Origin: Bin55 sp965116055
Lineage (GTDB): Bacteria > Pseudomonadota > Gammaproteobacteria > Pseudomonadales > Azotimanducaceae
Length of the DNA: 64,000 nt
Assembly (NCBI GenBank): GCA_965116055.1
Contig: OZ220466.1
Coordinates: 992,001-1,056,000 of the forward strand
Direction: 5' to 3'
The notes under the pieces are model-generated. The model was not told the DNA's origin. It did no database searches and was given only the letters and a program-made list of their open reading frames with translations. The first letter of the stretch is position 1, and each line of letters opens with the position of its first letter. Below are positions 33,239 to 42,734 of the stretch, piece by piece. The position numbers were made by a program, and so were the translations under genes.

Positions 33239-34287
33239 TTGCGCGAGATTCGGTAGCGCGCTTTACGAGCCTCGGCTTCTAGTTGACGATGCTTTTCTTC
33301 TCGGGCTTGGTGACGCTCGAAACGCTCTTCCGACATCAACTTAAAGCTTGCATCTGCAGCTTTACGCTTGCCTTGTCGTAACCAATCAAGCAGGGGAATT
33401 TCACTAGGGCATTCAGCCACACACGCACCGCATTCGAAACATGCGTCGAATTGATTTTCTAATGCCGGGTAACGCTCATGGTTTTGTACGGCACGGAGCA
33501 TGGCGTCCACAGGTAGCTTGCGAGGGCAAACATCGTCGCATTGAGCACAGTGGATACAAGCTTTTGCGTACTCAGATTGATCCGGCGCTATAGCATTCGT
33601 GGTTAGTTTGACCGTGTCGGAGATAGTTGCGATTCGGCCTGTCGCAGTGCTGCCGTATCGAAGCGCGGAGTTCTTGTTAGCGAGCATATCAATGGGCGTA
33701 TTTAGGGTCACCCATTGCTCTTTACCCAAAACGGTCAGAATCCGATCCGTCGGTCGATAGCCGTCTCGCACAGCTTCGCAAATTGCGAATAGCGTTGCGA
33801 CGTTAAGAACAACAAAGCCTCGCTGTGTGGGGTAAACATTCGACGGAATCTTGTCCCCGAACAGTAATGAGATGAGTGTGCGTTCTTCACCGTTTGCGGG
33901 TTGCGGTGCGACAATCACCTCATTCACTTCGTCACTTCCCAATTCTGCAAGCGCTTGACGGGTAGTAGGATCGGCTACCGCGATCGTCAGACTTTCGCAT
34001 GCAAGACAGCGCCCAACGATGCGTATGCCTTCGACAACATCCTGCAAGTAGTTTTGCAGCAAACTTCGATCTGCGTTGACGCCTGGTTCACACTCTACGC
34101 CGTTAGCAACGACATGTCTGGTGCCGTAACGGAGACCTGACGCAAGCTTGGCAGCTGTGGGATATCCAGCCCCGCCCATGCCGACGATCTCTGCTTCGGA
34201 GATACGAGCTAGAATGCAGGAAGGAGACGCTTCTGGCCAGCGAATAGGTTTAAATTCAGGTAGGGGCCGGGGTGGTCGATCACGCAT
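33232..34287 (-). CDS. rnfC: Rnf/Rsx complex subunit C, short form
   Basis: A 351-residue NADH/FMN and iron-sulfur subunit. From about residue 32 it follows RnfC (GMGGAGYPTAAKL, VANGVECEPG, TQRGFVVLNVATL) and it ends with two ferredoxin-like motifs, CIHCAQCDDVCP and CFECGACVAECP. The N-terminal region of about 110-130 residues that normally precedes the GGAG loop (the GGIHP barrel-sandwich part) is missing. The long alanine-rich C-terminal tail of E. coli RsxC is also absent. The ATG at 34287 overlaps the rnfB stop by 8 bases, so no room exists for the missing part. A TTG at 34311 would add eight residues. Confidence 0.88.
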   Translation of the reverse strand: MRDRPPRPLPEFKPIRWPEASPSCILARISEAEIVGMGGAGYPTAAKLASGLRYGTRHVVANGVECEPGVNADRSLLQNYLQDVVEGIRIVGRCLACESLTIAVADPTTRQALAELGSDEVNEVIVAPQPANGEERTLISLLFGDKIPSNVYPTQRGFVVLNVATLFAICEAVRDGYRPTDRILTVLGKEQWVTLNTPIDMLANKNSALRYGSTATGRIATISDTVKLTTNAIAPDQSEYAKACIHCAQCDDVCPRKLPVDAMLRAVQNHERYPALENQFDACFECGACVAECPSEIPLLDWLRQGKRKAADASFKLMSEERFERHQAREEKHRQLEAEARKARYRISRKW

Positions 34288-34798
34288 GGGGGATTCGGCG
34301 ATTGATGTCAATGCAGTCGACCGGGCATACGGGCAAGCATCGTTCGCAACCGGTGCAATGATCGACTATGACCGTGTGTGCGAATTGTTCGGCGCCGACG
34401 ATCGCGTCAACAGGGCAAGCTTTAATACATCTTGCGCAGCCAACGCACTGTTGCTCGTCAATGTATGCAACGGTATTGACCGGCATGGATTTGGAGGGCG
34501 CGATAAACGGCCGGTCTAGGAGGGTAGCTAACGCTCGCGCGGTTGCGTTACCGCCTGGCGGACACAGGTCCAGGCGTTCACCTGCTACGATTGCGGCAGC
34601 ATACGGGCGGCAGCCCGGATAACCGCACTGTGCACACTGCGTCTGCGGTAACAATGCATTAATGCGGTCGGCAAGCTGGTCCTTCGGGCGTTTCGAAGCC
34701 ATCCAGGTTGCCATAGCGAGAGTGCCTCCACCCAATACGACGCTGAGTATTCCCAGTACGCCTGCTACCTGGAGTGCATCAAGCAGCACGTCAGCCAT
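34280..34798 (-). CDS. rnfB: Rnf/Rsx complex subunit B, ferredoxin-like
   Basis: A 172-residue protein with one N-terminal membrane helix, a four-cysteine cluster domain (CAQCGYPGCRPYAAAIVAG followed by LCPPGG) and two [4Fe-4S] motifs, CVGCARCIKACPVDA and CTGCERCLPVCPVDC. It passes electrons between ferredoxin and the membrane subunits. Length is near the 192 of E. coli RsxB. Its start shares one base with the rnfA stop (TGATG), so the two are translationally coupled. Confidence 0.94.
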   Translation of the reverse strand: MADVLLDALQVAGVLGILSVVLGGGTLAMATWMASKRPKDQLADRINALLPQTQCAQCGYPGCRPYAAAIVAGERLDLCPPGGNATARALATLLDRPFIAPSKSMPVNTVAYIDEQQCVGCARCIKACPVDAIVGAEQFAHTVIVDHCTGCERCLPVCPVDCIDINRRIPHA

Positions 34799-35367
34799 CA
34801 GACCATGCCTCGAAATCCTGAAAACGCCAGGGCCATGAATCCCGCAGCGAGCAGTGCGATTGGCGTACCGCGAAAGGGTGCTGGAATTTCATCCGACTGC
34901 AGTCTCTCACGGAGACTGGCAAATACGATCAGCACCACGCCAAATCCTGTTGAACCACCGATGGCATAAATAAGCGCTTCATGCAAGGGCAAGTCGGCTA
35001 CTGTCAGGACTAGGCCCAACACTGCGCAGTTGCTGGTAATGAGCGGTAAATAAATGCCTAGGAGCTGATGCAATACGGGACTAACTTGGCGAATGTATAG
35101 CTCGGTCATCTGCACGACCGATGCGATCGCGACGATGAACACGATGATTCGTAAGTACGTGAGGTCAAGCGGCACAAGTAGCAGGTTGTATATCGAGTAG
35201 GCGATCACGGTGGTCAAACTCATGACGAATGCGGTCGCTAAAGTCATAGGGAGCGCGGTCTCAATGCGTCGCGATGTACCGACGAAAGGGCACAACCCTA
35301 GAAATTGAACGAGTACGAAGTTATTTACCAGTGCCGCGCTGAAAAGCAGCGCGATGAGATCGTCCAA
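34798..35367 (-). CDS. rnfA: Rnf/Rsx complex subunit A
   Basis: A 189-residue polytopic membrane subunit, close to the 193 of E. coli RsxA. Signature segments are ALVNNFVLVQFLGLCPFVG, ITSNCAVLGLVL and GGSTGFGVVLIVFASLRERL. Six membrane helices are likely. The start is a TTG at 35367. It is the first rnf gene and follows metG by 15 bases on the same strand, so read-through from metG is likely. Confidence 0.94.
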   Translation of the reverse strand: MDDLIALLFSAALVNNFVLVQFLGLCPFVGTSRRIETALPMTLATAFVMSLTTVIAYSIYNLLLVPLDLTYLRIIVFIVAIASVVQMTELYIRQVSPVLHQLLGIYLPLITSNCAVLGLVLTVADLPLHEALIYAIGGSTGFGVVLIVFASLRERLQSDEIPAPFRGTPIALLAAGFMALAFSGFRGMV

Positions 35368-35382
35368 AAATGTAGATGCGGT

Positions 35383-37386
35383 CTAAGTAACTCGCATGCC
35401 AGGTTGAGCGCCAGCGTCAGGCGCGAGTAGAAAGATTTCGGATCCTCCATCTCCGGCCGCTAAGACCATGCCCTCGCTCACGCCGAATTTCATATTGCGC
35501 GGCGCGAGATTCGCGACAACGATCGTATAGCGACCGAGGAGATCTTCAGGATCGTACGCGGATCGTATGCCTGATAGGACGGTGCGTTGGTGATCGCCTA
35601 CATCCAAATGCAAACGCAGCAGCTTGTCGGCGCCTTCAACGATTTCAGCGCGATCAATGCGAGCGACACGTAAATCAATTTTCATAAAGTCGTCAATACC
35701 GATAGAGTCGCTGTTGTTTGCAACTTCAGCCCGTTTTTCTTCACGTGTCTCCTGTGTCGCACCCGCCTCGATCATTCGATTAAAGGTCTTGAGATCAATA
35801 CGGTTCAGCAAGCGATCGAATTTTGATAGTCGATGTCCCAACAAAGGTTGTGAGAGATTTTCCCATGTCAATGGTTCCGCATTGAAAAATGCTTCCGAGC
35901 GAGCAGTAAGGTCGGGCACGATAGGTTTTAGATACGCAATCAGCACTCGATACAAGTTGATGCCCATAGAGCAGACAGCTTGCACTTCAGTAACCCTTTT
36001 AGGATCTTTGATAAGCAGCCACGGCTCTTTATTAGCCAAGTATTGGTTGCAAGTATCCGCAAGCTCCATCACCTGCCGCACGACGCGTCGCGTGTCGCCT
36101 TGTTCGTAATACTCAGCTATGAGATCACGTACTCCGATAAAGTCCGACCACATAGCAGGTTCTGAGAGTTCGCTTGCAGTCGTATTGTCGAAGTGCCTAG
36201 CAAGAAATCCCGCGCAGCGCGATGCAATGTTTACGAGCTTGCCGACCAGATCGCCATTAACCCGTGTCACGAAGTCTTCGCGACCGAAATCAAGATCGCT
36301 TGAATTCGGCGCTAAGCGCGCACCAAGGTAATAGCGTAAATAGTCCGGGTCAAAGTGATCCAAGTAGGTTTTAGCTTGTACGAAGGTGCCTCGCGATTTG
36401 GACATTTTTTCGCCATCCATCGTCAGCATACCGTGCACGTGGACTTTCGTAGGTATGCGAAAATCGGCATGGGCCAAAACCGCAGGCCAAAACATGCAAT
36501 GAAAATTGATGATGTCTTTGCCTATGAAGTGATGCACTTCGCACGGGCTGTCAAGTCGCCAGTATTCATCAAAATCGACGTCATGCTTCGTACACCAGTT
36601 TTTAAAGCTCGCAAGATAACCTATAGGCGCATCCATCCAGACATAGAAGAACTTACCCTGCGTCTGAGGAATGGGGAAGCCGAAGTAGGGTGAGTCGCGA
36701 CTGATATCCCAGCCTCTCAAGCCACCATCGATCCATTCCGTTAGTTTGTTGGCTATTTCAGGTTGTTGCGAGCCGTTGTGAATGTACTCACGCAAGAAGT
36801 TCGTAAATTTCGGCAGATCGACGAAGTAGTGCTCCGAGTTTCGGAGTACAGGCGTGGCGTTAGAAATCACCGATACTGGATTGCCTAGTTCCTGCGCGTT
36901 ATAGGTCGCGCCACAGACATCGCAGTTATCGCCAGGTTGGTTTTTGGCCCCGCAACGAGGACAATCGCCGCGAACATTTCGATCGGCCAAAAACATCTTG
37001 CGCTCATTGTCGTACAGTTGCTCGACATTCTTGGTGTAAATGAACCCCCGGTCACGCAATCGCGTATAGATTAGATTCGAAAAGTAGCGATTCTCGGCTG
37101 AGTGAGTGGTGTAGTAGTTGTCATAGCTGATACCGAATCGTTTGAAATCTCTCGTGTGCTCAGTTTGAAGTCGCTTGATCAGCGCTTCTTCACTCACACC
37201 TTCGCGTTCTGCTTGCAACATGGTTGCAGTACCGTGGGTGTCATCTGCACAAACGTAGATACATTCGTTACCGCGCATGCGTTGGAATCGCACCCAGATA
37301 TCTGTTTGAATGTGTTCAAGCAAATGCCCCAAGTGAATGGATCCGTTTGCGTAAGGCAATGCGCTTGTGACGAGGATTCGTCGCAT
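35383..37386 (-). CDS. metG: methionyl-tRNA synthetase
   Basis: A 667-residue class I synthetase. The HIGH-type motif lies in SALPYANGSIHLGHLLEH near the N-terminus, the zinc knuckle is CPRCGAKNQPGDNCDVC near residue 145, and the KMSKS motif is in DGEKMSKSRGTF. The C-terminal tRNA-binding/dimer domain is present (KIDLRVARIDRAEIVEGADK). The ATG at 37386 gives the usual N-terminus; 42 extra codons upstream are not protein-like. It is divergent from apbC, as in many gammaproteobacteria. Confidence 0.97.
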   Translation of the reverse strand: MRRILVTSALPYANGSIHLGHLLEHIQTDIWVRFQRMRGNECIYVCADDTHGTATMLQAEREGVSEEALIKRLQTEHTRDFKRFGISYDNYYTTHSAENRYFSNLIYTRLRDRGFIYTKNVEQLYDNERKMFLADRNVRGDCPRCGAKNQPGDNCDVCGATYNAQELGNPVSVISNATPVLRNSEHYFVDLPKFTNFLREYIHNGSQQPEIANKLTEWIDGGLRGWDISRDSPYFGFPIPQTQGKFFYVWMDAPIGYLASFKNWCTKHDVDFDEYWRLDSPCEVHHFIGKDIINFHCMFWPAVLAHADFRIPTKVHVHGMLTMDGEKMSKSRGTFVQAKTYLDHFDPDYLRYYLGARLAPNSSDLDFGREDFVTRVNGDLVGKLVNIASRCAGFLARHFDNTTASELSEPAMWSDFIGVRDLIAEYYEQGDTRRVVRQVMELADTCNQYLANKEPWLLIKDPKRVTEVQAVCSMGINLYRVLIAYLKPIVPDLTARSEAFFNAEPLTWENLSQPLLGHRLSKFDRLLNRIDLKTFNRMIEAGATQETREEKRAEVANNSDSIGIDDFMKIDLRVARIDRAEIVEGADKLLRLHLDVGDHQRTVLSGIRSAYDPEDLLGRYTIVVANLAPRNMKFGVSEGMVLAAGDGGSEIFLLAPDAGAQPGMRVT

Positions 37387-37478
37387 GAATGATCCGGCTG
37401 AAGTAAAAGGAAATCGTCTGACAAGTGCCAGAGATTCACAACTATACAATAAGGTATTACTAAACGCGACCTGTATCG

Positions 37479-38519
37479 GTGGCGCGACCGCTCGAAGAAT
37501 TTCCCGATCCAATCCTCAACGTTGAGTGGGGTCAACTAGGCGCGGTACGTCATGCCGCGAAGCTAGACAATGTGTGGCATGCCGACATTGAACTCGGTTA
37601 TCCAGTTGGTGGATTGCAGGACGAATACCGAGCGTTAACCTCGGAATGGCTGGGCGAGAACGATATCGTCCTTGATCTGTCGTTCAAGCCGCCCCAGCGT
37701 GGTGCGCTTACTGGCGTGAACAACGTGATTGCTGTCGCCTCTGGCAAGGGTGGTGTGGGTAAGTCAACGACCGCGGTCAACCTTGCACTAGGTTTAGCCG
37801 ATATCGGTGCGAAGGTAGGCATCTTGGATGCCGATATTTACGGCCCGAGTTTGGGCTTGATGCTCGGTGTGGCAGCCAATCGACGGCCTGAAGTAAGAGA
37901 TGAGAAATTTTTCGTACCCATAAAAGCCCATGGGATTGAAACGATTTCTATGAGTATGCTGGTGACGAAGCGCACCCCTGTAGTGTGGCGAGGGCCGATG
38001 GCCTCGGGCGCGTTACAGCAATTGCTGCGGCAGACCTTATGGTCGGATGTCGATTATTTGATCGTAGATATGCCGCCGGGTACAGGGGACATTCAGTTGA
38101 CGCTATCACAGCAGGTGTCGGTGAGTGGCGCAGTCATCGTAACAACGCCTCAGAACATTGCACTAGCGGATGCTATCAAGGGGATTGAGATGTTTCGAAA
38201 AGTAGACATACCGATTCTCGGCGTGATTGAAAACATGAGTTTTTTCGAATGTGACGCTTGCGGAAAGCGACACGAGATCTTTGATACGGCGGGTGGCGCC
38301 ACCGTAGCGCAAGACTATGCAACTCGATTACTGGGCGAATTCCCGCTTCATCCTATGATCCGCTCAAATACAGATAGCGGAAACCCACCCGTGGTAGCCG
38401 AACCGGAGAGCGAGATCGCGGCGCGTTTTCGACGCGCTTCTCGACTTACCGCGGCATCGTTGTGGGAGAACTCAATGCAGCAATCTGAGGCGCCGACGAT
38501 TGAGTTCGACAACGCATGA
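37479..38519 (+). CDS. apbC: Mrp/NBP35 family iron-sulfur cluster carrier ApbC
   Basis: A 346-residue P-loop ATPase that delivers [4Fe-4S] clusters. A reduced DUF59-like N-terminal part (residues 1-75) precedes the deviant Walker A GKGGVGKST near residue 89. Other motifs are ILDADIYGPS, DMPPGTGD and the cluster-binding CDACG near residue 250. The start is a GTG at 37479 with no clear Shine-Dalgarno. Its stop overlaps the dcd start (ATGA). Confidence 0.94.
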   Translation: MARPLEEFPDPILNVEWGQLGAVRHAAKLDNVWHADIELGYPVGGLQDEYRALTSEWLGENDIVLDLSFKPPQRGALTGVNNVIAVASGKGGVGKSTTAVNLALGLADIGAKVGILDADIYGPSLGLMLGVAANRRPEVRDEKFFVPIKAHGIETISMSMLVTKRTPVVWRGPMASGALQQLLRQTLWSDVDYLIVDMPPGTGDIQLTLSQQVSVSGAVIVTTPQNIALADAIKGIEMFRKVDIPILGVIENMSFFECDACGKRHEIFDTAGGATVAQDYATRLLGEFPLHPMIRSNTDSGNPPVVAEPESEIAARFRRASRLTAASLWENSMQQSEAPTIEFDNA

Positions 38520-39088
38520 GTATCAAACCGGATATTTGGATTCGAGAGATGTCCCTCAAGCAAGCGATGATCTCACCATTTGAAGCTAGTCAAATTCGTC
38601 GCAATACGGCCGGTGATCGGCTCATTAGCTATGGTACTTCATCGTACGGTTATGACGTGCGCTGCGACCGCGACTTCAAGGTATTCACGAATATCAATTC
38701 GACCATTGTCGACCCCAAAAACTTCGACCCTAAGGGTTTTCACGATCTTTCAGACGTTGATGAATGCGTGATTCCGCCGAACTCCTTCGCACTAGCAAGT
38801 ACAGTTGAAACCTTCAAAATTCCTGCGGATGTGCTCGTGCTTTGTGTTGGTAAATCAACTTACGCCCGCTGTGGCATCATCGTCAATGTGACGCCTCTTG
38901 AGCCGGAGTGGGTAGGTCAAGTCACGCTAGAGTTTTCCAATACGACAAGCTTACCAGCCAAGATTTACGCTGGCGAAGGCGTAGCCCAGCTCTTATTTTT
39001 TCAATCTGATCAACCTTGCGAATCAACGTACAAAGATCGCGCAGGCAAATATCAAAACCAGCGCGGAGTGACGTTACCTAAAGCGTAA
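38516..39088 (+). CDS. dcd: dCTP deaminase
   Basis: A 190-residue trimeric enzyme that deaminates dCTP to dUTP, feeding dTMP synthesis. Signature parts are SYGTSSYGYDVRC, KSTYARCGIIVNVTPLEPEW with the catalytic glutamate after EWVGQVTLE, and the C-terminal lid KYQNQRGVTLP. Length matches E. coli Dcd (193). It is coupled to apbC and convergent with purM, with one base between stop codons. Confidence 0.96.
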   Translation: MSIKPDIWIREMSLKQAMISPFEASQIRRNTAGDRLISYGTSSYGYDVRCDRDFKVFTNINSTIVDPKNFDPKGFHDLSDVDECVIPPNSFALASTVETFKIPADVLVLCVGKSTYARCGIIVNVTPLEPEWVGQVTLEFSNTTSLPAKIYAGEGVAQLLFFQSDQPCESTYKDRAGKYQNQRGVTLPKA

Positions 39089-39089
39089 A

Positions 39090-40115
39090 TCACACAATCT
39101 CAAAACGATCGGTTGCCACGATTAAGGTTCCATGTTGGCAATCGCTGGCGCGTTCATGCACCTTTCCGATGACGAAGGCTTGCTCACCTGCCCTGGTCAA
39201 CTCAGCCAATAAGGCGTCCACGTGATCAGGCGCGACGAACAAGGCCATACCGATACCGCAATTAAATGTTTTCAGCATATCAAGCTCGTCCATTGCGAGT
39301 TGCGTTTGAAGCCATTGAAATACGTTTGGACGGGGCCATGCCTTAAGCTCTATGTGAGCTTCTAGATGAGCCGAAAACGCTCGCGGGAGATTGTCTTTGA
39401 ACCCGCCGCCGGTGATATGTGCCATCGTCCGCATACGTGATGCGAGCCCGATGACTGAGTTCGCGTAGATGCGAGTTGGAGTAAGTAGATCGGTCAGTGT
39501 CTCCGGTGGTGTCTTGAGCCGGCTTAGCAATTGCCGAATGAGAGAATAGCCATTGCTGTGTGGCCCTGACGAAGCCAGCCCAATAATGACGTCGTTCGCC
39601 TGTACGCTAGCCGGGTAAAGAATGTCGCGTTCTTCGACCCACCCGATGCAAAAGCCCGCAAGATCGAATTTGCCAGGTGGATAGAACCCCGGCATTTCCG
39701 CAGTTTCGCCGCCTACTAGTGCACAGCCGGCAAGATCGCAAGCTGCTGCGATGCTCTTTATCACGGTTTCGGCCTCGTCTACGGCGAGTTTGCCGGTAGC
39801 GTAGTAATCGAGAAATAAGGATGGGGTCGCGCCGTATACGATGACATCGTTTACACACATGGCGACCAAATCTTGTCCTACTGTGTCCAGTCGTCCGTAC
39901 TGCGTTAACAGATCAAGCTTCGTGCCGACGCCGTCGGTGCCAAGTGCCATAACTGGATGTTCGTAGTTACCAGGCACTTTACAGAGTGCCGCAAAGCCTC
40001 TCAGACCACGGAGTAAATCCGGTGTTTGATTTTTATTGAGCGCCGGTTTTATGCGGTCTACCAGCTCATTGCCGGCCTCAACATTGACGCCTGCGTCTCG
40101 ATATGCGTCTGACAT
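39090..40115 (-). CDS. purM: phosphoribosylformylglycinamidine cyclo-ligase (AIR synthase)
   Basis: A 341-residue ATP-dependent enzyme of purine biosynthesis that closes FGAM to AIR. Family segments are AYRDAGVNVEAGNELV, GTDGVGTKLDL, VGGETAEMPGFY and AHITGGGFKDNLPR. Length is standard. Unlike the usual purM-purN order, purN does not follow. It is divergent from the DUF2066 gene. Confidence 0.96.
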   Translation of the reverse strand: MSDAYRDAGVNVEAGNELVDRIKPALNKNQTPDLLRGLRGFAALCKVPGNYEHPVMALGTDGVGTKLDLLTQYGRLDTVGQDLVAMCVNDVIVYGATPSLFLDYYATGKLAVDEAETVIKSIAAACDLAGCALVGGETAEMPGFYPPGKFDLAGFCIGWVEERDILYPASVQANDVIIGLASSGPHSNGYSLIRQLLSRLKTPPETLTDLLTPTRIYANSVIGLASRMRTMAHITGGGFKDNLPRAFSAHLEAHIELKAWPRPNVFQWLQTQLAMDELDMLKTFNCGIGMALFVAPDHVDALLAELTRAGEQAFVIGKVHERASDCQHGTLIVATDRFEIV

Positions 40116-40328
40116 GCCAGCGTTTGAAAATACGGGTCGTTGAATAGGAAGTATCGCTGATTATCGAAAAGTGTCCACGGTAATAAACTCGCTCGCCGTT
40201 TGCGTACGGACACAGGCGAGAAATCGAATATGCTTTTACAATGTCATTAAAACAAATCCATGGAACGACATGCTATCGCATGAGGTGTTTGAAAGATGTT
40301 GTTGGATATTCGCGAAAATGGGAGCTAA

Positions 40329-41402
40329 TTGACTTCGAAGAACGCCTACATTCAGTTTCTTCACGTTGTTTCAGTGTCCTTGCTAGCGTGGATTGGCTCT
40401 TCAAACGCAGCGACGTTAGATTGGTTGTATGACGTTGAGTTCGAGGTGGCGGACCAATCTGCACAAGTACGCCTAAACGCATTTCGCGAAGGACTTGAAA
40501 TAGTATTGTTGCGGGTCACGGGGCTTCGGCAGCTACCCGACTTGGAGGCGCTTGACGCTGCCTTTGAAAACCTGAATGCATATCAATTGCAATTTCACTA
40601 CTTGGATCGGCACGAGATTGACGATCCTGAAGTTGGATTGCGTTTGCACATCAGTTACGACATGGACGCCGTGCAAACGCTCGTTCGCGCGTTGCAACTG
40701 CCGGTATGGACGGCTCAGCGCCCGCGGGTACTTTTTTTAATTTCCGTCGCGGCTGGAAACCAGCGCACAGTGCTCAGTCAGTCGAATCCGCATGAATTGC
40801 AGGATGTCATTAGCGCCGCTGCGTATCGACGCGGCATTGCCTATAGTCAACCGTTGATGGACTTTAGCGATTCTTTCGCTCTGCGCGAAGGCTCGATTGC
40901 CTTCAATTTCCTAACCGATATAGGTGCGCTGACATCGCGTCTGCAAGCTGACTTAGTGGTGTCCGCGCGCGTTGACCCAATTCCGTTCCGTCGATACCGT
41001 GTATGGCTTCACATATACGATGGTACGGATCGCCGCCTGCGAATTTTCGATGAATCAAGTCTTTCAACGGCAATAAAGGGGGTTGTTTATCGCACAGCGG
41101 ACGAATTAGCTGATCGCTATGCCGTTTTGGGGTATGAAACAACGGCGTTGAATTTGGTTGTTGAAGGCATCTCGTCGATTGGCGAGTACATAGCTATTCG
41201 GGATTACTTAGAGCAATGGGAGTTTATTGATCATGTGTTGGTTCGTTCCGTTAAGCTGGATCGATTCGAGTTTGAACTACGCACTGCGTCGTCGTGGGAA
41301 CAATTCGTCATGCATTTGGAGGAGGATGGCGCACTGATACCCTTAGAGCCGGATACATCTTTGTTAAACCCTATGCCGACGTACGTATGGCGCGGTTCGT
41401 AA
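40329..41402 (+). CDS. DUF2066 domain protein, probably exported
   Basis: A 357-residue protein with an N-terminal signal sequence (hydrophobic VVSVSLLAWIGSSNA, cleavage near residue 27). The mature part follows the DUF2066 pattern (VRLNAFREGLEIVLLRVTG, RPRVLFLISVAAG), a family encoded next to purM and hda in gammaproteobacteria. Function is unknown. The TTG start at 40329 has GGAG at 40321-40324. The C-terminus is typical for the family. Confidence 0.85.
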   Translation: MTSKNAYIQFLHVVSVSLLAWIGSSNAATLDWLYDVEFEVADQSAQVRLNAFREGLEIVLLRVTGLRQLPDLEALDAAFENLNAYQLQFHYLDRHEIDDPEVGLRLHISYDMDAVQTLVRALQLPVWTAQRPRVLFLISVAAGNQRTVLSQSNPHELQDVISAAAYRRGIAYSQPLMDFSDSFALREGSIAFNFLTDIGALTSRLQADLVVSARVDPIPFRRYRVWLHIYDGTDRRLRIFDESSLSTAIKGVVYRTADELADRYAVLGYETTALNLVVEGISSIGEYIAIRDYLEQWEFIDHVLVRSVKLDRFEFELRTASSWEQFVMHLEEDGALIPLEPDTSLLNPMPTYVWRGS

Positions 41403-41493
41403 TAAAATCAATAAACATGGTCGTTGCTAAGCTTGAACTAGCTCAGGCAATAGGCGAACGCAAGGGATTAATGGCCGCTTACAAGTCATCGCG

Positions 41494-42084
41494 ATGAGTT
41501 TTTTACCCAACGTACTGACTGTCGTTCGAATCCTGTTGATTTTTCCAATAGGTTGGACGCTATGGTCAGGACAGTACATAACTTGCTTGTGTTTATTGAT
41601 CGTGGCTGGACTTTCCGATGCACTTGACGGTTACGTTGCGCGTCGTTTTGATTCAACATCACGCTTTGGTGAATTAGCCGACCCCATCGCAGACAAGCTT
41701 CTGGCGTTCGTCGTGGTTCTAGGCATGCTTGTGACAGAATTGCTCCCAGTTTGGGCTGCCATGATCGTGATTGGCCGAGAATTTGTCATAATAATTGGTG
41801 CGCTTGCATTCCGGTCGATTGTCAGACGACTGGAGATTGATCCATTGTTGATTAGTCGCATCAATACCGTGGTATTGGTCGTCGTGCTGTGCATGATCCT
41901 TGCCGCACAAACCGACTTACCGCGTCTCTCTAGTTTAACAGCGCGATTTGTCGATCCGGTCGGAATCTATCTCATGGTGCTATTCACGGTCGTATCCGGC
42001 ATTGCTTACGTGTACACCTGGTCAATGCGCTTGCGGGAATATCTAGCATTGGCCGAAAGCCGTGCAGAGTCTTCGAATCCTTGA
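41494..42084 (+). CDS. CDP-alcohol phosphatidyltransferase (PgsA-like)
   Basis: A 196-residue integral membrane enzyme of about six helices. The family motif D-x2-D-G-x2-A-R-x8-G-x3-D-x3-D is seen in SDALDGYVARRFDSTSRFG followed by ELADPIADK. Such enzymes make phosphatidylglycerol phosphate or cardiolipin. Whether this is the cell's main PgsA cannot be judged, but the place before hda is usual for a PgsA-like protein. Its stop overlaps the hda start (TTGA). Confidence 0.88.
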   Translation: MSFLPNVLTVVRILLIFPIGWTLWSGQYITCLCLLIVAGLSDALDGYVARRFDSTSRFGELADPIADKLLAFVVVLGMLVTELLPVWAAMIVIGREFVIIIGALAFRSIVRRLEIDPLLISRINTVVLVVVLCMILAAQTDLPRLSSLTARFVDPVGIYLMVLFTVVSGIAYVYTWSMRLREYLALAESRAESSNP

Positions 42085-42734
42085 CGGACAAAGTCGGTCT
42101 AGGCCTCTCAACGGCGTCCAAAGCAACGTTCGAGTCATATTTCGTCGGCGTCAATACCGATACGCTCGAACGCATTCGGCATGGCGAACGCATTTGGTTG
42201 TATGGCAACCAAGCAGTCGGTAAAACGCACATCTTACGCTCGCTTGAGCGTGAATCCGAATCGGCGCGATATATTGAAAAAGACTCGCTTCATTGTCTTG
42301 TCGACACCGTGGCATCATCTTTCTTGATTGACGATGTAGACCTTCTTTGTGGTGTCGAAGAGAATGAATTCGCGTTGTTTTCCGCCTACGAAGCCACTGA
42401 TTTTTCGAATACTCGGTGGATCGTCAGTGCAACCAAGGCGCCGCATGAAGTCGCGTTTGCCTATCGAGACCTCGCTTCCCGTATGAGACTATTTGAACGC
42501 CTGGAATTACTGCCCGTGCCGGAGAGTTTACATGCCGAGCTGCTCAAGTTTTGGGCTACAGATCGGGGTATTCGCATATCCGACAAGGTCGCACAGTTTC
42601 TTTTAGACCGCACACCACGGACGCAGCATAGTTTGTGGCAAACGTTGCTTCGACTGGAGCAAGCGACTTTGCTTAAAGATCGAGCCGTGACAATTCCTTT
42701 TGTGCGCGAAGTCATGGGCTTTGGCACGCACTAG
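42081..42734 (+). CDS. hda: DnaA regulatory inactivator Hda
   Basis: A 217-residue AAA+ protein that promotes DnaA-ATP hydrolysis on the sliding clamp. The Walker A is GNQAVGKTH near residue 42, Walker B is FLIDDVD, and SRMRLFERLEL plus a C-terminal lid follow. Length is typical (about 230). The start is a TTG at 42081 in a 4-base overlap with the PgsA-like gene. The N-terminal clamp-binding QLPL-type peptide seen in E. coli is not obvious here. Confidence 0.88.
   Translation: MTDKVGLGLSTASKATFESYFVGVNTDTLERIRHGERIWLYGNQAVGKTHILRSLERESESARYIEKDSLHCLVDTVASSFLIDDVDLLCGVEENEFALFSAYEATDFSNTRWIVSATKAPHEVAFAYRDLASRMRLFERLELLPVPESLHAELLKFWATDRGIRISDKVAQFLLDRTPRTQHSLWQTLLRLEQATLLKDRAVTIPFVREVMGFGTH

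Noticed and set aside
34287..34311. Longer rnfC start at TTG 34311
   Set aside because: It adds only eight residues and does not restore the missing domain; the ATG at 34287 is the better start.
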